From Candidatus Nomurabacteria bacterium (GTDB lineage Bacteria; Patescibacteria; Paceibacteria; UBA9973), in the NCBI GenBank assembly GCA_026396015.1, contig JAPLXP010000002.1, forward strand, positions 1-64,000: a stretch of 64,000 bases of DNA, given 5' to 3'. The position numbers and the translations under genes were made by a program. The notes beneath the pieces were generated by a model. That model ran no database searches, was not told where the DNA came from, and saw nothing but the letters and a program-made list of their open reading frames with translations. Each line of letters starts with the position of its first letter. Position 1 is the first letter of the stretch. Below are positions 49,666-58,153 of the stretch, in pieces.

Positions 49666-50322
49666 TTAAATTGCTGTAATAAATCCAAAACCGCGACTGA
49701 ATTTAAAATCATAAAAATCGCTCAAGATATATCTGATGATGCAAATATCCCTGTGATACACATAAGCCATTTTTTCTTTTTCAAAAATACGATCTGCATG
49801 AGATATAAAAGCCAATTCTTTCAATAAGAATTGAATACCTATTTCTACTGCTTCCCCACTCGGAGCCAATACCCCATTAGACAACAGAACTTCGATAGTT
49901 GTTGTCCTCACTGCATTCATAAAATTCTCATCTGATTGATATGCATTCCTTAAATCAAATAGTGCCTCTGTATAATAAATATTGGAATTGAAATTCTTCC
50001 AACGCAACACCCTAACAGAAGTGGCGACATCAAGAGATTCAATAATCTGATTGCATTTGTTTTCTAAAGCATTGGATTTCTTTTTCGATTTCCTTTCTGC
50101 TTCTTTTTCTGTGTACCCTAGTGCCATCATCGTATGGACTGCTGGCTCGTCGGGTATCATAATATAAACAGAATTCGACCTCTTTGAGGCCCAAGATATT
50201 AGCCTGATTAAATTCTCATCTTTAAAGTAGCTGTTGTTGATACTTACACCGATAATGAGTGCTGTGTCCCTATTGGCTAGGGCTTCTTCGTTCAGAGACG
50301 AATCTTTGATTTGTATTTCCAT
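49666..50322 (-). CDS. tRNA-dependent cyclodipeptide synthase (NYH type)
   Basis: 218 aa, close to the usual 220-250. IIGVSINNSYFKDENLIRLI, SWASKRSNSVYIMIPDEPAV, ALGYTEKEAERKSKKKSNAL and LLKELAF define the CDPS family, which makes diketopiperazines from two aminoacyl-tRNAs. Active-site equivalents of AlbC: Ser27 (Ser37), Asn30 (Asn40), Glu169 (Glu182), Tyr189-His190 (Tyr202-His203), i.e. the NYH subfamily. The residue at AlbC Tyr178 is Phe165 here, so activity or substrate use may differ. No tailoring enzyme (P450, oxidase, methyltransferase) is adjacent. It is divergent from an HTH gene. Confidence 0.87.
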   Translation of the reverse strand: MEIQIKDSSLNEEALANRDTALIIGVSINNSYFKDENLIRLISWASKRSNSVYIMIPDEPAVHTMMALGYTEKEAERKSKKKSNALENKCNQIIESLDVATSVRVLRWKNFNSNIYYTEALFDLRNAYQSDENFMNAVRTTTIEVLLSNGVLAPSGEAVEIGIQFLLKELAFISHADRIFEKEKMAYVYHRDICIIRYILSDFYDFKFSRGFGFITAI

Positions 50323-50353
50323 ATTTTTGTATTTAGTTTTTGAAAGATGTTTT

Positions 50354-50385
50354 AACTATTTGAAACCGTGCGGTTTCAAATAGTT
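50354..50385. repeat. 15-bp palindrome with AAACCGTGCGGTTT centre, upstream of the cyclodipeptide synthase
   Basis: Arms 50354-50368 and 50371-50385 with a TG centre, in the 182-nt gap between the divergent cyclodipeptide synthase and HTH genes. Its core AAACCGT(G/A)CGGTTT recurs in the palindrome after the HTH gene, so it may be an operator or a leader structure. Confidence 0.7.
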
Positions 50386-50468
50386 TGATTTATTGTTTTT
50401 GTTTTATTTAAAAGAATCATAATCTGCATATTTGACAATGTATATTTTATGTGGTTATTTAATATAAT

Positions 50469-50498
50469 AGTGTCAAAAAATGACACTTGTGATATACT
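50469..50498 (+). promoter_or_regulatory. Promoter and operator-like inverted repeat of the HTH gene
   Basis: AGTGTCA-AAAAA-TGACACT (50469-50487) covers the -35 region. TGA-TATACT (50493-50498) ends 6 nt before ATG 50505. The layout suggests a regulator, perhaps the gene's own product, blocks transcription. Confidence 0.6.
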
Positions 50499-50504
50499 AT
50501 AGAA

Positions 50505-51353
50505 ATGTTACTTTCACTTCATTCTGAAGAAAAAATTGAAGAGACTATTGTAGAGATATTACACAAGGGTGGGCAGACAGGCCCTACCCTACTTGAGAGT
50601 GTCAGAGTAAAGGATAATAAAATTTCAAAGGAAACTTTTTATAGAGTGATACGTAGATTATTGAAAGAAGAAGTTTTAAATAAAAATAAAAGCATCTATC
50701 AACTCAATAGATACTGGCTACAACGAATATACCAATTCGGAAAAAAGCATATTAAAGAAGAAGTTGTCACAGACAATGACCACATCCTATCTTTCAAGGA
50801 CGGAGACAAAATCAGATACAAGTTCAAAAATCCCAATACTATGGGTATATACTGGACTCATATATACGATATGGTTTATGAAAATCATGACCCAAAGATT
50901 CCCATACTTGTATTCCACCCTCATGAATGGCTGATCTATACTCGAGTAAAATCTGAATTATTTTTCTTGAGTAAATTTAAAGATGAGAAAAAACTAGCAT
51001 TATTCTCTATCGGAGGAAATACACCCCTAGATAAAAAATTTAAAAATGATTGGAATGATGAATATATACAGATAAGTACTGGGACCAGTCATGGATTCAA
51101 AAAGACTGAATACATAAATATCTTAGGCGACTATATATTCAAGATCACAGTTAGTAAAAAATGGAGTGATGATATAGAAAAATTCTTTAACACTCACACA
51201 GAGATGGATAGTAAATCTCAGGCAGAGCTTTCAAAGCTCTGCAATAGAAATGATGAAGTACGGATGCTATTCACTAGATCAAAAAAGGAGGCAGACAAAT
51301 GGCGAACAAAATATAAAAAACATTTCTATATACCAAAAGGATACACAAAATAA
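50505..51353 (+). CDS. Winged-helix protein of unknown function
   Basis: 282 aa. Residues about 8-70 look like a winged helix (VEILHKGGQTGPTLLESVRV, SKETFYRVIRRLLKEEVLNK). The remaining 200 residues are a conserved-looking alpha/beta domain with HPHEWLIYTR and FSIGGNTPLDKKF that I do not recognise. It may regulate itself or the divergent cyclodipeptide synthase. Leaderless-type start; the stop codon is inside a 54-nt palindrome. Confidence 0.6.
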   Translation: MLLSLHSEEKIEETIVEILHKGGQTGPTLLESVRVKDNKISKETFYRVIRRLLKEEVLNKNKSIYQLNRYWLQRIYQFGKKHIKEEVVTDNDHILSFKDGDKIRYKFKNPNTMGIYWTHIYDMVYENHDPKIPILVFHPHEWLIYTRVKSELFFLSKFKDEKKLALFSIGGNTPLDKKFKNDWNDEYIQISTGTSHGFKKTEYINILGDYIFKITVSKKWSDDIEKFFNTHTEMDSKSQAELSKLCNRNDEVRMLFTRSKKEADKWRTKYKKHFYIPKGYTK

Positions 51354-51400
51354 AAAATTACATCTAAAACCGTACGGTTTTAGATGTAATTTTTTATTTT
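51347..51400. terminator. 54-nt perfect palindrome ending two convergent genes
   Basis: The palindrome is exact around the centre at 51373/51374 (CCGT-ACGG). Both stop codons (51351-51353 and 51394-51396) lie within it. It works as a terminator in both directions and shares the AAACCGT-CGGTTT centre with the upstream palindrome. Confidence 0.9.
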
Positions 51401-52296
51401 AATAAATTTAAAGTTCTTTCTTTTATGGATTCATACTTATCCTTTTGCTCCGAGTAGGCATAAAAGGCGAGCGAACCTAATCCTATTCGGAGTTTGTAGC
51501 AGAGTAGGCGCTCTTCGAAATTTTCTAAATTCATGTCTCTATAAGCTTGCTCTGCATTTTTATTTGGGTCATTTTTTATTGACCAAAAGGATAACCATGC
51601 GACATCATAAATAAAATCTCCATACATAGATTCACCCCAATCTAGGATTCCGGTAATTTTTCCATTGTTCGAGACTACATTATTTGATCCATAATCCGAA
51701 TGAATAAGAAATCTCTCCTCTGGGCAGAATTCCACCAGTTCTTCTATTTTAGAATAAATTTTATCCCACACATCTTTTTCCAAAAAAGATGTGTTAAATA
51801 ATTCATCTTTATTAATATGAGTTCCTACGGCCAAAATAAAATCTTTCCAACTTTCAGACTCCCCTAGACCATCCTTGTTCCATTTCCCAAAACCATTTGA
51901 ATCGCTTATATCTATAGAATTTATTTCTCCCAAGATAGAGATCAGCTCTGGAAGAATTTTCTGATATTCCTCTTCAGGTAGAAGATTGATGGTCTGCCCT
52001 AGAGCTCTCTTGGAAATACAAACATAATGTATATCATCCAATTTGACAGTCTCTATTATTTCGGGAATTGGTAAATCTTTTTTGGTAAAATATTTTGAAG
52101 CATATTCATCTTTATAAAAACTACGAGCACCTTTATTCACCCGAGCCACCAAATCCAGCCCTTTTGAGTTAAAAGCAAAAGCCTGTGAAGACTCCCCGCC
52201 TTTGAGAAATTCCAATTCTTTTATTTCTGGATCAAAATTTTCTCTCAAAAATGAAAGAACTAGATCCTGATCAATTTTTGTTTTTACTGTAGACAT
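51394..52296 (-). CDS. Aminoglycoside phosphotransferase-family kinase
   Basis: 300 aa. The catalytic Brenner motif FLIHSDYGSNNVVSNNGKIT and the metal-binding GILDWGESMYGDFIYDVAW are complete; an N-terminal lobe KGGESSQAFAFNSKGLDLVA is also present. Substrates in this family range from antibiotics to sugars and choline; none can be assigned. It follows maf by 7 nt. Confidence 0.85.
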   Translation of the reverse strand: MSTVKTKIDQDLVLSFLRENFDPEIKELEFLKGGESSQAFAFNSKGLDLVARVNKGARSFYKDEYASKYFTKKDLPIPEIIETVKLDDIHYVCISKRALGQTINLLPEEEYQKILPELISILGEINSIDISDSNGFGKWNKDGLGESESWKDFILAVGTHINKDELFNTSFLEKDVWDKIYSKIEELVEFCPEERFLIHSDYGSNNVVSNNGKITGILDWGESMYGDFIYDVAWLSFWSIKNDPNKNAEQAYRDMNLENFEERLLCYKLRIGLGSLAFYAYSEQKDKYESIKERTLNLLK

Positions 52297-52303
52297 ATTA
52301 TTT

Positions 52304-52879
52304 CTATACTAATATCCCAAAAGATTTTAATTCTTCAACAACGTCAGATACTGGTAGACCGATTATATTGTCCATGTCGCCTTCGGTACGGTCGATGAAT
52401 TTTGCACCGATTAGTTGGATTGCGTATCCACCGGCTTTTTCTAGTGGCTCTCCTGTGGCTATATATTCATGAATTTCTTCGTCAGTCATTTCTTTGAAAA
52501 ATACTTTTGATTCTACTGATTTTGAAATACTCTGATTTGTGTCTGTATCAATAATAGTGAATCCTGTGATCACATAGTGCATATTTCCCGAGAGCATTTT
52601 TAGCATTTCGTAGGCACGCTCTGGTGTATGAGGTTTGCCGAGGACCTTGTCCTCAAAAGCTAGAAATGTATCCCCTGAGATAATTATTGAATTTGGAAAA
52701 TCAGATACGAGCGATTCTGCCTTCCCTCTGGATAGGAATTGTGCCAAATCATGTGGACTCATGGGTAGAGTCATGTCCTCTTCGTATTTACCTGGGACGA
52801 CCTCGAAAGGTAGACCTGTCTTTGATAGGATCTCTTTTCTGCGTGGTGATGTAGATGCTAGTATAATTCTCTTGCTCAT
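52304..52879 (-). CDS. maf: Maf-like nucleotide pyrophosphatase
   Basis: 191 aa. RIILASTSPRRKEILSKTG, ISGDTFLAFEDKVLGKP and EKAGGYAIQLIGAKFIDRTE match Maf/YhdE, which hydrolyse dTTP, UTP or modified nucleotides to prevent misincorporation. A TTGCAA-16-TATATA promoter ends 7 nt before the ATG. It leads maf-APH. Confidence 0.94.
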   Translation of the reverse strand: MSKRIILASTSPRRKEILSKTGLPFEVVPGKYEEDMTLPMSPHDLAQFLSRGKAESLVSDFPNSIIISGDTFLAFEDKVLGKPHTPERAYEMLKMLSGNMHYVITGFTIIDTDTNQSISKSVESKVFFKEMTDEEIHEYIATGEPLEKAGGYAIQLIGAKFIDRTEGDMDNIIGLPVSDVVEELKSFGILV

Positions 52880-52920
52880 ATATTTATATATACTATCATT
52901 TTCTTAAATTGCAATAAATT

Positions 52921-53259
52921 TTAGAACAACACCAGCCCTAACAATATTGAGCAGATATTTGCAACCAGCGACACAAATAATGACTGGCTAAATTTAAGAT
53001 TGAGTAACCTCCAATATATTACTGCCTCAGATATAAAGATAATCAATTCCCCACCGATCAGATAAGACAGCCGATGAGAAAAATATACAGGAAAGATAAA
53101 CCAAAAATAAGGAAGTGTCAGGGTTGAGGCTAGGATTCCAACAAAGATTATATTTTTATTAATAATCTTGTATCTAAACTTACAAATAAAATACAAGATG
53201 GGTACCTCTACTGCAAGTGTCGTAGTCAGGGCTAATAAAAATTTTATTTCATAAATCAT
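52921..53259 (-). CDS. Small four-helix membrane protein (112 aa)
   Basis: Not recognised. Four hydrophobic segments and a conserved-looking HRLSYLIGGELIIFISEAVI stretch. It follows the peptidoglycan-binding protein by 5 nt, so the two may work together. Confidence 0.6.
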   Translation of the reverse strand: MIYEIKFLLALTTTLAVEVPILYFICKFRYKIINKNIIFVGILASTLTLPYFWFIFPVYFSHRLSYLIGGELIIFISEAVIYWRLLNLKFSQSLFVSLVANICSILLGLVLF

Positions 53260-53264
53260 AAATA

Positions 53265-53978
53265 CTACTTCATGAGCATGAGGGTTTGGAGTCCAACAGA
53301 TCCATCAGATTTGAGTTGGTGATTCTTCTGGAACAACATAACTGCCTTTTTTGTTTGTAATCCAAAATTTCCATCCTCCTTCATATTAGTCTTAAAAAAA
53401 TTATTCAAATATTTTTGTACCATCCTCACACTTTCATCATTCTTCATACCTACCTTCAATGTCTTTTTTATTTTTGATATATCAGATGAGTTCGAAGGTG
53501 TATCTGTAAAATTTTTAATTTGTATTGGACTTCCGTTGTTGTATTCTGAAGTGTCACTAATTTTTACTAATTTAAAACCACTTCCTGATGATACAAGAGA
53601 ATACTCTATGGTCTGCTTTTTTATTGGATTCTTGTCATCAACATAACCACCATAAACATCCATATCTTTAACTAGTCGTTTGTCAGCATCTATAACTTCT
53701 GGATTTTCTTTTGTATTCCAATACAAATCCAAACTATTAAATTTATACCCTTTTGAAATACATGTATTATTTTTTACAAGGAAGACGCCATTTGAGCTAG
53801 CCATAGGGCCACTAGTCTTTCCGATCAAAACAATATGTGAAAAAGAATCCAAATTTATAACCTTCGCACAAAGATCGAGATAATGTGTGCCGGGCATGAT
53901 AACATCCGCCGAAGCAAAAAATGGAGACAATATTAAACCGAAGAGAAATACAAAGCTAAATATTTTAAATTTATTCAT
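53265..53978 (-). CDS. Secreted protein with C-terminal peptidoglycan-binding domain
   Basis: 237 aa. Signal peptide (1-24, ending ASADVIMPG), an unrecognised central domain with cysteines (DLCAKVINL, NNTCISKG), then a PG_binding_1 domain at about 165-235 (VRMVQKYLNNFFKTN, EDGNFGLQTKKAVMLFQKNH, SVGLQTLMLMK). It probably binds the cell wall. TATAAT ends 9 nt before ATG 53978, giving a leader of only 2-3 nt. Confidence 0.75.
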   Translation of the reverse strand: MNKFKIFSFVFLFGLILSPFFASADVIMPGTHYLDLCAKVINLDSFSHIVLIGKTSGPMASSNGVFLVKNNTCISKGYKFNSLDLYWNTKENPEVIDADKRLVKDMDVYGGYVDDKNPIKKQTIEYSLVSSGSGFKLVKISDTSEYNNGSPIQIKNFTDTPSNSSDISKIKKTLKVGMKNDESVRMVQKYLNNFFKTNMKEDGNFGLQTKKAVMLFQKNHQLKSDGSVGLQTLMLMK

Positions 53979-54000
53979 AATACACGTATTATACTCCAAA

Positions 54001-54040
54001 AATAATAAAAGGCCCTCAACACTGAGGGCCTTTTATTATT
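54001..54040 (-). terminator. Terminator after the PAP2-like pair
   Basis: 18-bp stem (54001-54018 with 54023-54040, GGCCCTCA arm) that overlaps the stop of the last PAP2-like gene. Confidence 0.9.
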
Positions 54041-54710
54041 TATCAAAAACTTCTATATAAATATCATTTTCAAATAGGTTCAAATCTTTTTTGAAAAGAA
54101 TTTTTGATATGTGATAGAGAGTATATGTGATGAAGAATGCAGAGAAAACATCAATAGAATAGTGGAGGTGTCCGAGTAGGACAACAGTCGCGAAGAAAAC
54201 AGAAGATCCCAAGAATATAAAACGAAGAGGCTTTATGTCCCAGAAGATCAAAGCAAGTAAAAATGGTATCCCAGTATGACCAGAGAAAAATAGATCCCCC
54301 GCAAAAGAGAACTTGCTAATCATATCAAGTGGTGAAATAAATATCTGACTTGGAAATGGGGCGATGTGTGTGAGATTTATAAAAAACGCACGCACTACGA
54401 TAAACAAACTGACAGACTTAAAAATAAAAGGAAATCTTTTAATATAAAGTAGACAGATGATTATAGAGAAGATGAAAAAATAAAAAGTACCTTCAACAAA
54501 CAAACCATTCACTGCAAAAGCACGTATATTGTTCAAGACTAGATCTGTCACTGAATTACTTGCCTTTAATGTGGCATAAGTGCCAGCATAAAAATTAATA
54601 ATCAATGCAAAAGTAATCATTGCCAATGAAGCAAAAAATGAGATCAAAAAATCTCTTTGTCTAAAGTGTGTCGAATATGATTTAATTAATATTTTTAATT
54701 TTTCATTCAT
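54036..54710 (-). CDS. PAP2-like membrane phosphatase/transferase (second copy)
   Basis: 224 aa, about six helices. LFFSGHTGIPFLLALIFWD and GHLHYSIDVFSAFFITYT carry the His...His...Asp of the PAP2_C/sphingomyelin-synthase-like group. It is strongly similar to the gene just upstream (for example ALIINFYAGTYAT is shared), a recent tandem duplication. Start ATG 54710 is 4 nt after the previous stop. Confidence 0.75.
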   Translation of the reverse strand: MNEKLKILIKSYSTHFRQRDFLISFFASLAMITFALIINFYAGTYATLKASNSVTDLVLNNIRAFAVNGLFVEGTFYFFIFSIIICLLYIKRFPFIFKSVSLFIVVRAFFINLTHIAPFPSQIFISPLDMISKFSFAGDLFFSGHTGIPFLLALIFWDIKPLRFIFLGSSVFFATVVLLGHLHYSIDVFSAFFITYTLYHISKILFKKDLNLFENDIYIEVFDK

Positions 54711-54714
54711 AGTA

Positions 54715-55386
54715 CTATGATACCACATTCATGGTAGTTTCATTTTTATACATATTTAGATCTTTACTGAATAATATTTCTGATATGTGGAATATTGTAT
54801 ATGTTATAAAGAAAGCAGACAATACATCAATAGAGTAATGTAGGTGCCCCAATAAAACTACAGTGCCAAAAAATACTGAAGATAATAAAAATGTTATACG
54901 CAAATATTTAATGTCCCAAAAGATAAGCATCAGTAGGAATGGTATTCCAGTATGACCAGAAAAAAATAAATCTCCACCAAAAGAAAATTTACTAATCAGA
55001 TCTACTGGTGATATAAATATCTGACTGGGGAATGGACCTATATGAGTCAAACTAATAAATACAGAACGTATAATAATAAAAAGACTTAATGTTTTAAAAA
55101 TAAAAGGAGCTCTTCGTATATACAATAAACATACCAAAATTAGAAAAGCCCAAAAAACAAAAGTTCCCCAGACAAACAATCCATCTACGTCAAATGCTCG
55201 AATATTGTTCAACACTACATCCGTCACAGCATTACTGGCGTGCACTGTAGCATATGTGCCTGCGTAAAAATTTATAATCAGAGCAACACATATCATTACC
55301 AGTGACAAAATAAAAGATTGTAAAAAATCTTTTTGACCAAAGTGCGACTTATATGACGACCACAATGTATTGAATTTATTTTTCAT
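54715..55386 (-). CDS. PAP2-like membrane phosphatase/transferase (first copy)
   Basis: 223 aa, paralogue of the next gene, with SGHTGIPFLLMLIFWDI and GHLHYSIDVLSAFFITYT. Its ATG overlaps the stop of the double glycosyltransferase gene by 1 nt. In this operon it may dephosphorylate or transfer a lipid-linked group made by the glycosyltransferases. Confidence 0.75.
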   Translation of the reverse strand: MKNKFNTLWSSYKSHFGQKDFLQSFILSLVMICVALIINFYAGTYATVHASNAVTDVVLNNIRAFDVDGLFVWGTFVFWAFLILVCLLYIRRAPFIFKTLSLFIIIRSVFISLTHIGPFPSQIFISPVDLISKFSFGGDLFFSGHTGIPFLLMLIFWDIKYLRITFLLSSVFFGTVVLLGHLHYSIDVLSAFFITYTIFHISEILFSKDLNMYKNETTMNVVS

Positions 55387-56798
55387 TATCTTATGTCTTT
55401 ATAATTATTTGTAAATGGCTTGCCTCGTAGTGATATAGCTAAAAAATTTATTATGTATTTCCATCCAGTAGATACGAACCCCTCACCCTCAAAACGTCGA
55501 TCTGAAGTAAGGATATAAAATCTTCTTTTAAAAATAATCCTTCCAACCTTAGATAGCCTGCGAGCAATATCAGTATCTTCACCGTAAAAAGAAATATTTT
55601 TATTAAAACCACCTATCTTCAATATTGCATCTCTCTTTACTACAAAATTCCCTCCTACCATCATATATCCGGTAAAAAAATATGATATTCGAGCCAAGAC
55701 ATTCCAGTACACCCAGACTATGTATTTTTTTAATGAAGAAACATTTTGATACACATATGGGCCACTGAATGCCACAGCTCGTTTGTCTTTATTTATTAAA
55801 TCCAACAGAATCTCACTCCAATTCTCCGGCATAACAGTATCTGCATCTATATACGCGACATAATCCCCTTTTGATGCATCGAGGCCCCTCTGGCGAGCTT
55901 TTGTTAAACCTTTGTCTCCTTCATAAACAACTCTAACCTCAGAAAAACCCTCTGCTACTTTTTTTGTATTATCAGTACTAGCATTATCTACTACAATAAG
56001 CTCAAAAAAAATACCTTGAGAATTTTTAATAACAGAATCTAGACATGCTCCTATATATTTCTCTTCATTAAAAGCTGGTATTACTAAAGAGATTTTTGGG
56101 TTAATATTTTTATTTTTCTTTATGAGTTGTATTAGTTTTATGTTTTGATAATACATTTCAAAAATTGAAATTGTACACAATATATCCGACCATACACCCA
56201 AAATAACTCTACTCCCTTTCCATATACCACGTTTATCTTGACTGAAATTATTTTCAACATTCTTCCACTCTACTACTGTTATACTTAATTTATTTTTAAT
56301 AATTATTTTATTTAAAAAAACTTCTAATCCATAGCTAGGCAACAATTCCATCTCTGCTATCTTTTCCATAAAACAAAACCTAGGCAATATTCTTTCTCCT
56401 GAGAGGTAGTCAATTTTTTTAAAAGGAAAAAGTGGCCATGAGTTTTTTCTCATACTAATAGATACATCAGAAATATTTTGTTCTATAGGATACAGTATAT
56501 CTCTAATATTCTTTTCATTTAAAAATTTCAAATCAGCATCAAGCATAAAAATAAAATCTCCTCTTGCCGCTCGAATACCATCGGCAATGGTTTTACTCTT
56601 GCCCATATTTTTTGGGTGCTCTATATAATCAGCACCAGAAAAACTTTTTACAATTTGTTTTGTTTTATCCGAAGACCCATCATCTACCACAATAACTTCA
56701 TGTAGATATTTTCCAATCAGAGGCACGACGACAAACAAAACATCACCGATACCTTTTTCTTCGTTATATGCTGGTATAATACAGGAAATTTTCTTCAT
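55386..56798 (-). CDS. Double family-2 glycosyltransferase fusion
   Basis: 470 aa with two GT2 domains. Domain 1 (1-200): CIIPAYNEEKGIGDVLFVVV, VIVVDDGSSDKTKQI, FMLDADLKFL. Domain 2 (about 237-450): LVIPAFNEEKYIGACLDSVI, LIVVDNASTDNTKKV, YVAYIDADTVMPENW, VKRDAILKIGGFNKN. Both keep the nucleotide-sugar Asp and the DxD, so both may be active. It lacks obvious integral membrane helices apart from one possible helix near 375-390. It overlaps the DedA-family gene by 4 nt. It probably builds a two-sugar lipid head group or surface glycan. Confidence 0.87.
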   Translation of the reverse strand: MKKISCIIPAYNEEKGIGDVLFVVVPLIGKYLHEVIVVDDGSSDKTKQIVKSFSGADYIEHPKNMGKSKTIADGIRAARGDFIFMLDADLKFLNEKNIRDILYPIEQNISDVSISMRKNSWPLFPFKKIDYLSGERILPRFCFMEKIAEMELLPSYGLEVFLNKIIIKNKLSITVVEWKNVENNFSQDKRGIWKGSRVILGVWSDILCTISIFEMYYQNIKLIQLIKKNKNINPKISLVIPAFNEEKYIGACLDSVIKNSQGIFFELIVVDNASTDNTKKVAEGFSEVRVVYEGDKGLTKARQRGLDASKGDYVAYIDADTVMPENWSEILLDLINKDKRAVAFSGPYVYQNVSSLKKYIVWVYWNVLARISYFFTGYMMVGGNFVVKRDAILKIGGFNKNISFYGEDTDIARRLSKVGRIIFKRRFYILTSDRRFEGEGFVSTGWKYIINFLAISLRGKPFTNNYKDIR

Positions 56799-57403
56799 AT
56801 ATTTTCTAAATGATCTATTTCTTCGACTTTTTTTCGAGTATATTTTTGAAGCGCAAAAAATCCAAAAATAAATACAGTAGCAATTATGGCGACTAAAATT
56901 CCTGCATCTTTCACATAAAATGTTGCATTGGAATATGAACTACCTAGATAATACCCGAGGGTCATCAAAATTCCATATTGAATTACTGTCACACAAAGTG
57001 CCCATCTAACAAAACGCCAGTACTCAAGCTTTGCGAGACCAGCTGTTATCAAAAGAGGTGTAGATAAACCATATGCAATTTTACTAATAAACATTGTTTT
57101 TGTTGTATGCTCTTTCCAAGCTTTTTCAATAAAATTAAAATGGGAAGAAATAATTTTTGATTTTGTGTCAAAGCGTGCAAGTATTTTTTCTTTATTTCCA
57201 AATCGTCCTAGTGCATAATAAGCTGAATCTGGCAAAAAATCACCTAAAATAATTATAATGAGGGCATAGATAAAATTAAAGTACCCGATATGAGCCATAA
57301 ACCCGACAGCCAGGGCAAGAATAGGACCTTCTACAAGAGCTAAAGGGAGTAACGTCCAGTAGCGATTAGCTAGAAAAAATTTTAGAAAAAATGAGCCATG
57401 CAT
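56795..57403 (-). CDS. DedA-family membrane protein
   Basis: 202 aa. VEGPILALAVGFMAHIGYFN (the acidic re-entrant helix) and ILGDFLPDSAYYALGRFGNK match DedA/VTT proteins, which are linked to flipping of lipid carriers. It is first in DedA-GT2-PAP2-PAP2. TATAGT ends 7 nt before the ATG, consistent with a leaderless start. Confidence 0.85.
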   Translation of the reverse strand: MHGSFFLKFFLANRYWTLLPLALVEGPILALAVGFMAHIGYFNFIYALIIIILGDFLPDSAYYALGRFGNKEKILARFDTKSKIISSHFNFIEKAWKEHTTKTMFISKIAYGLSTPLLITAGLAKLEYWRFVRWALCVTVIQYGILMTLGYYLGSSYSNATFYVKDAGILVAIIATVFIFGFFALQKYTRKKVEEIDHLENI

Positions 57404-57466
57404 GTTATATACTATACATCTTTTTATAAAAAAATTCCCAGACGTATGCCAAGCAGTTGGAATGAT

Positions 57467-57520
57467 TAGTCCCCTAATAGAAAAAACGTCTTTAAAGACG
57501 TTTTTTCTATTGGGGGACTA
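57467..57520. terminator. 27-bp near-perfect palindrome joined to tRNA-His 3' end
   Basis: Arms 57467-57493 and 57494-57520 match with one mismatch. The inner AAAAAACGTCTTT/AAAGACGTTTTTT acts as a terminator after tRNA-His. The outer arm (TAGTCCCC) is an inverted copy of the tRNA acceptor 3' strand, which is unusual. Confidence 0.8.
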
Positions 57521-57585
57521 CTGGGAATCGAACCCAGATCGAAGGTTCCACAAACCTCAGTGTTAACCGTTACACCATAATCCCC
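57513..57585 (-). tRNA. tRNA-His (GTG)
   Basis: Cloverleaf: acceptor GGGATTA with encoded G at -1 facing C73, D arm GTGT/ACAC, anticodon loop TTGTGGA, T arm CTGGG-TTCGATT-CCCAG. The extra G-1:C73 pair is the bacterial tRNA-His identity element. CCA is not fully encoded. Confidence 0.93.
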
Positions 57586-57597
57586 ATATATACAATC

Positions 57598-58152
57598 CTA
57601 CTTATAAGTAGGAGGTTCTTCCTTTATACCAGAAAAGTGGTTAGAAAGTCTAGCTAGAGCATAAAGTAGTGAAGACAGACGATTCAAATACGCTTTTGTA
57701 TAATCACCCACTTTTACCTGACCCTCATCAGCTACGCCTATCACCCTCCTCTCTGCACGGCGTGAAATAGTACGTGCCACATCAAAAAATACAGCCAATT
57801 CAGATCCACCAGATATAAAGAATGAAGTAATTGGTGGCAATTCTTTTTCAATTGTATCTACATAGTTTTCTATTTCTTTCACCTTGTCCTCACCTATGGT
57901 CATATCACTACCAGCAAGCTCGGCCTGAACGATAAATAAATTCTGCTGCACAACATGCACAACTTTCTCAAAATTTTCTCCTGTTGGGACTTTGAATCCG
58001 GCATCAGCACTCTTTACCTTGCACACACCAAGAAAAGAATTGATCTCGTCGAGTGTTCCTAATGCTTCTGCTATATTTGAACTTTTGGATATACGTTGAT
58101 CGCAACCAAAAGTCTTTGTAGTTCCGTTGTCCCCTTTTCTAGTGTAAAGCAT
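57598..58152 (-). CDS. Cob(I)alamin adenosyltransferase (PduO type)
   Basis: 184 aa. The N-terminal TRKGDNGTTKTFGCDQRISK (ATP-binding), ALGTLDEINSFLG, VARTISRRAERRVIGVAD and KAYLNRLSSLLYALARLSNH are family motifs. It converts corrinoids to adenosylcobalamin, the cofactor of the class II ribonucleotide reductase at 37.3-39.7 kb. It starts the transcript that continues into tRNA-His, or is read from the VKOR gene 1 nt upstream. Confidence 0.95.
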   Translation of the reverse strand: MLYTRKGDNGTTKTFGCDQRISKSSNIAEALGTLDEINSFLGVCKVKSADAGFKVPTGENFEKVVHVVQQNLFIVQAELAGSDMTIGEDKVKEIENYVDTIEKELPPITSFFISGGSELAVFFDVARTISRRAERRVIGVADEGQVKVGDYTKAYLNRLSSLLYALARLSNHFSGIKEEPPTYK

Positions 58153-58153
58153 A

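Noticed and set aside
54715..55386. Assembly duplication of the PAP2-like gene
   Set aside because: The two copies differ throughout their length at the protein level, so they are true paralogues rather than a repeated read region.
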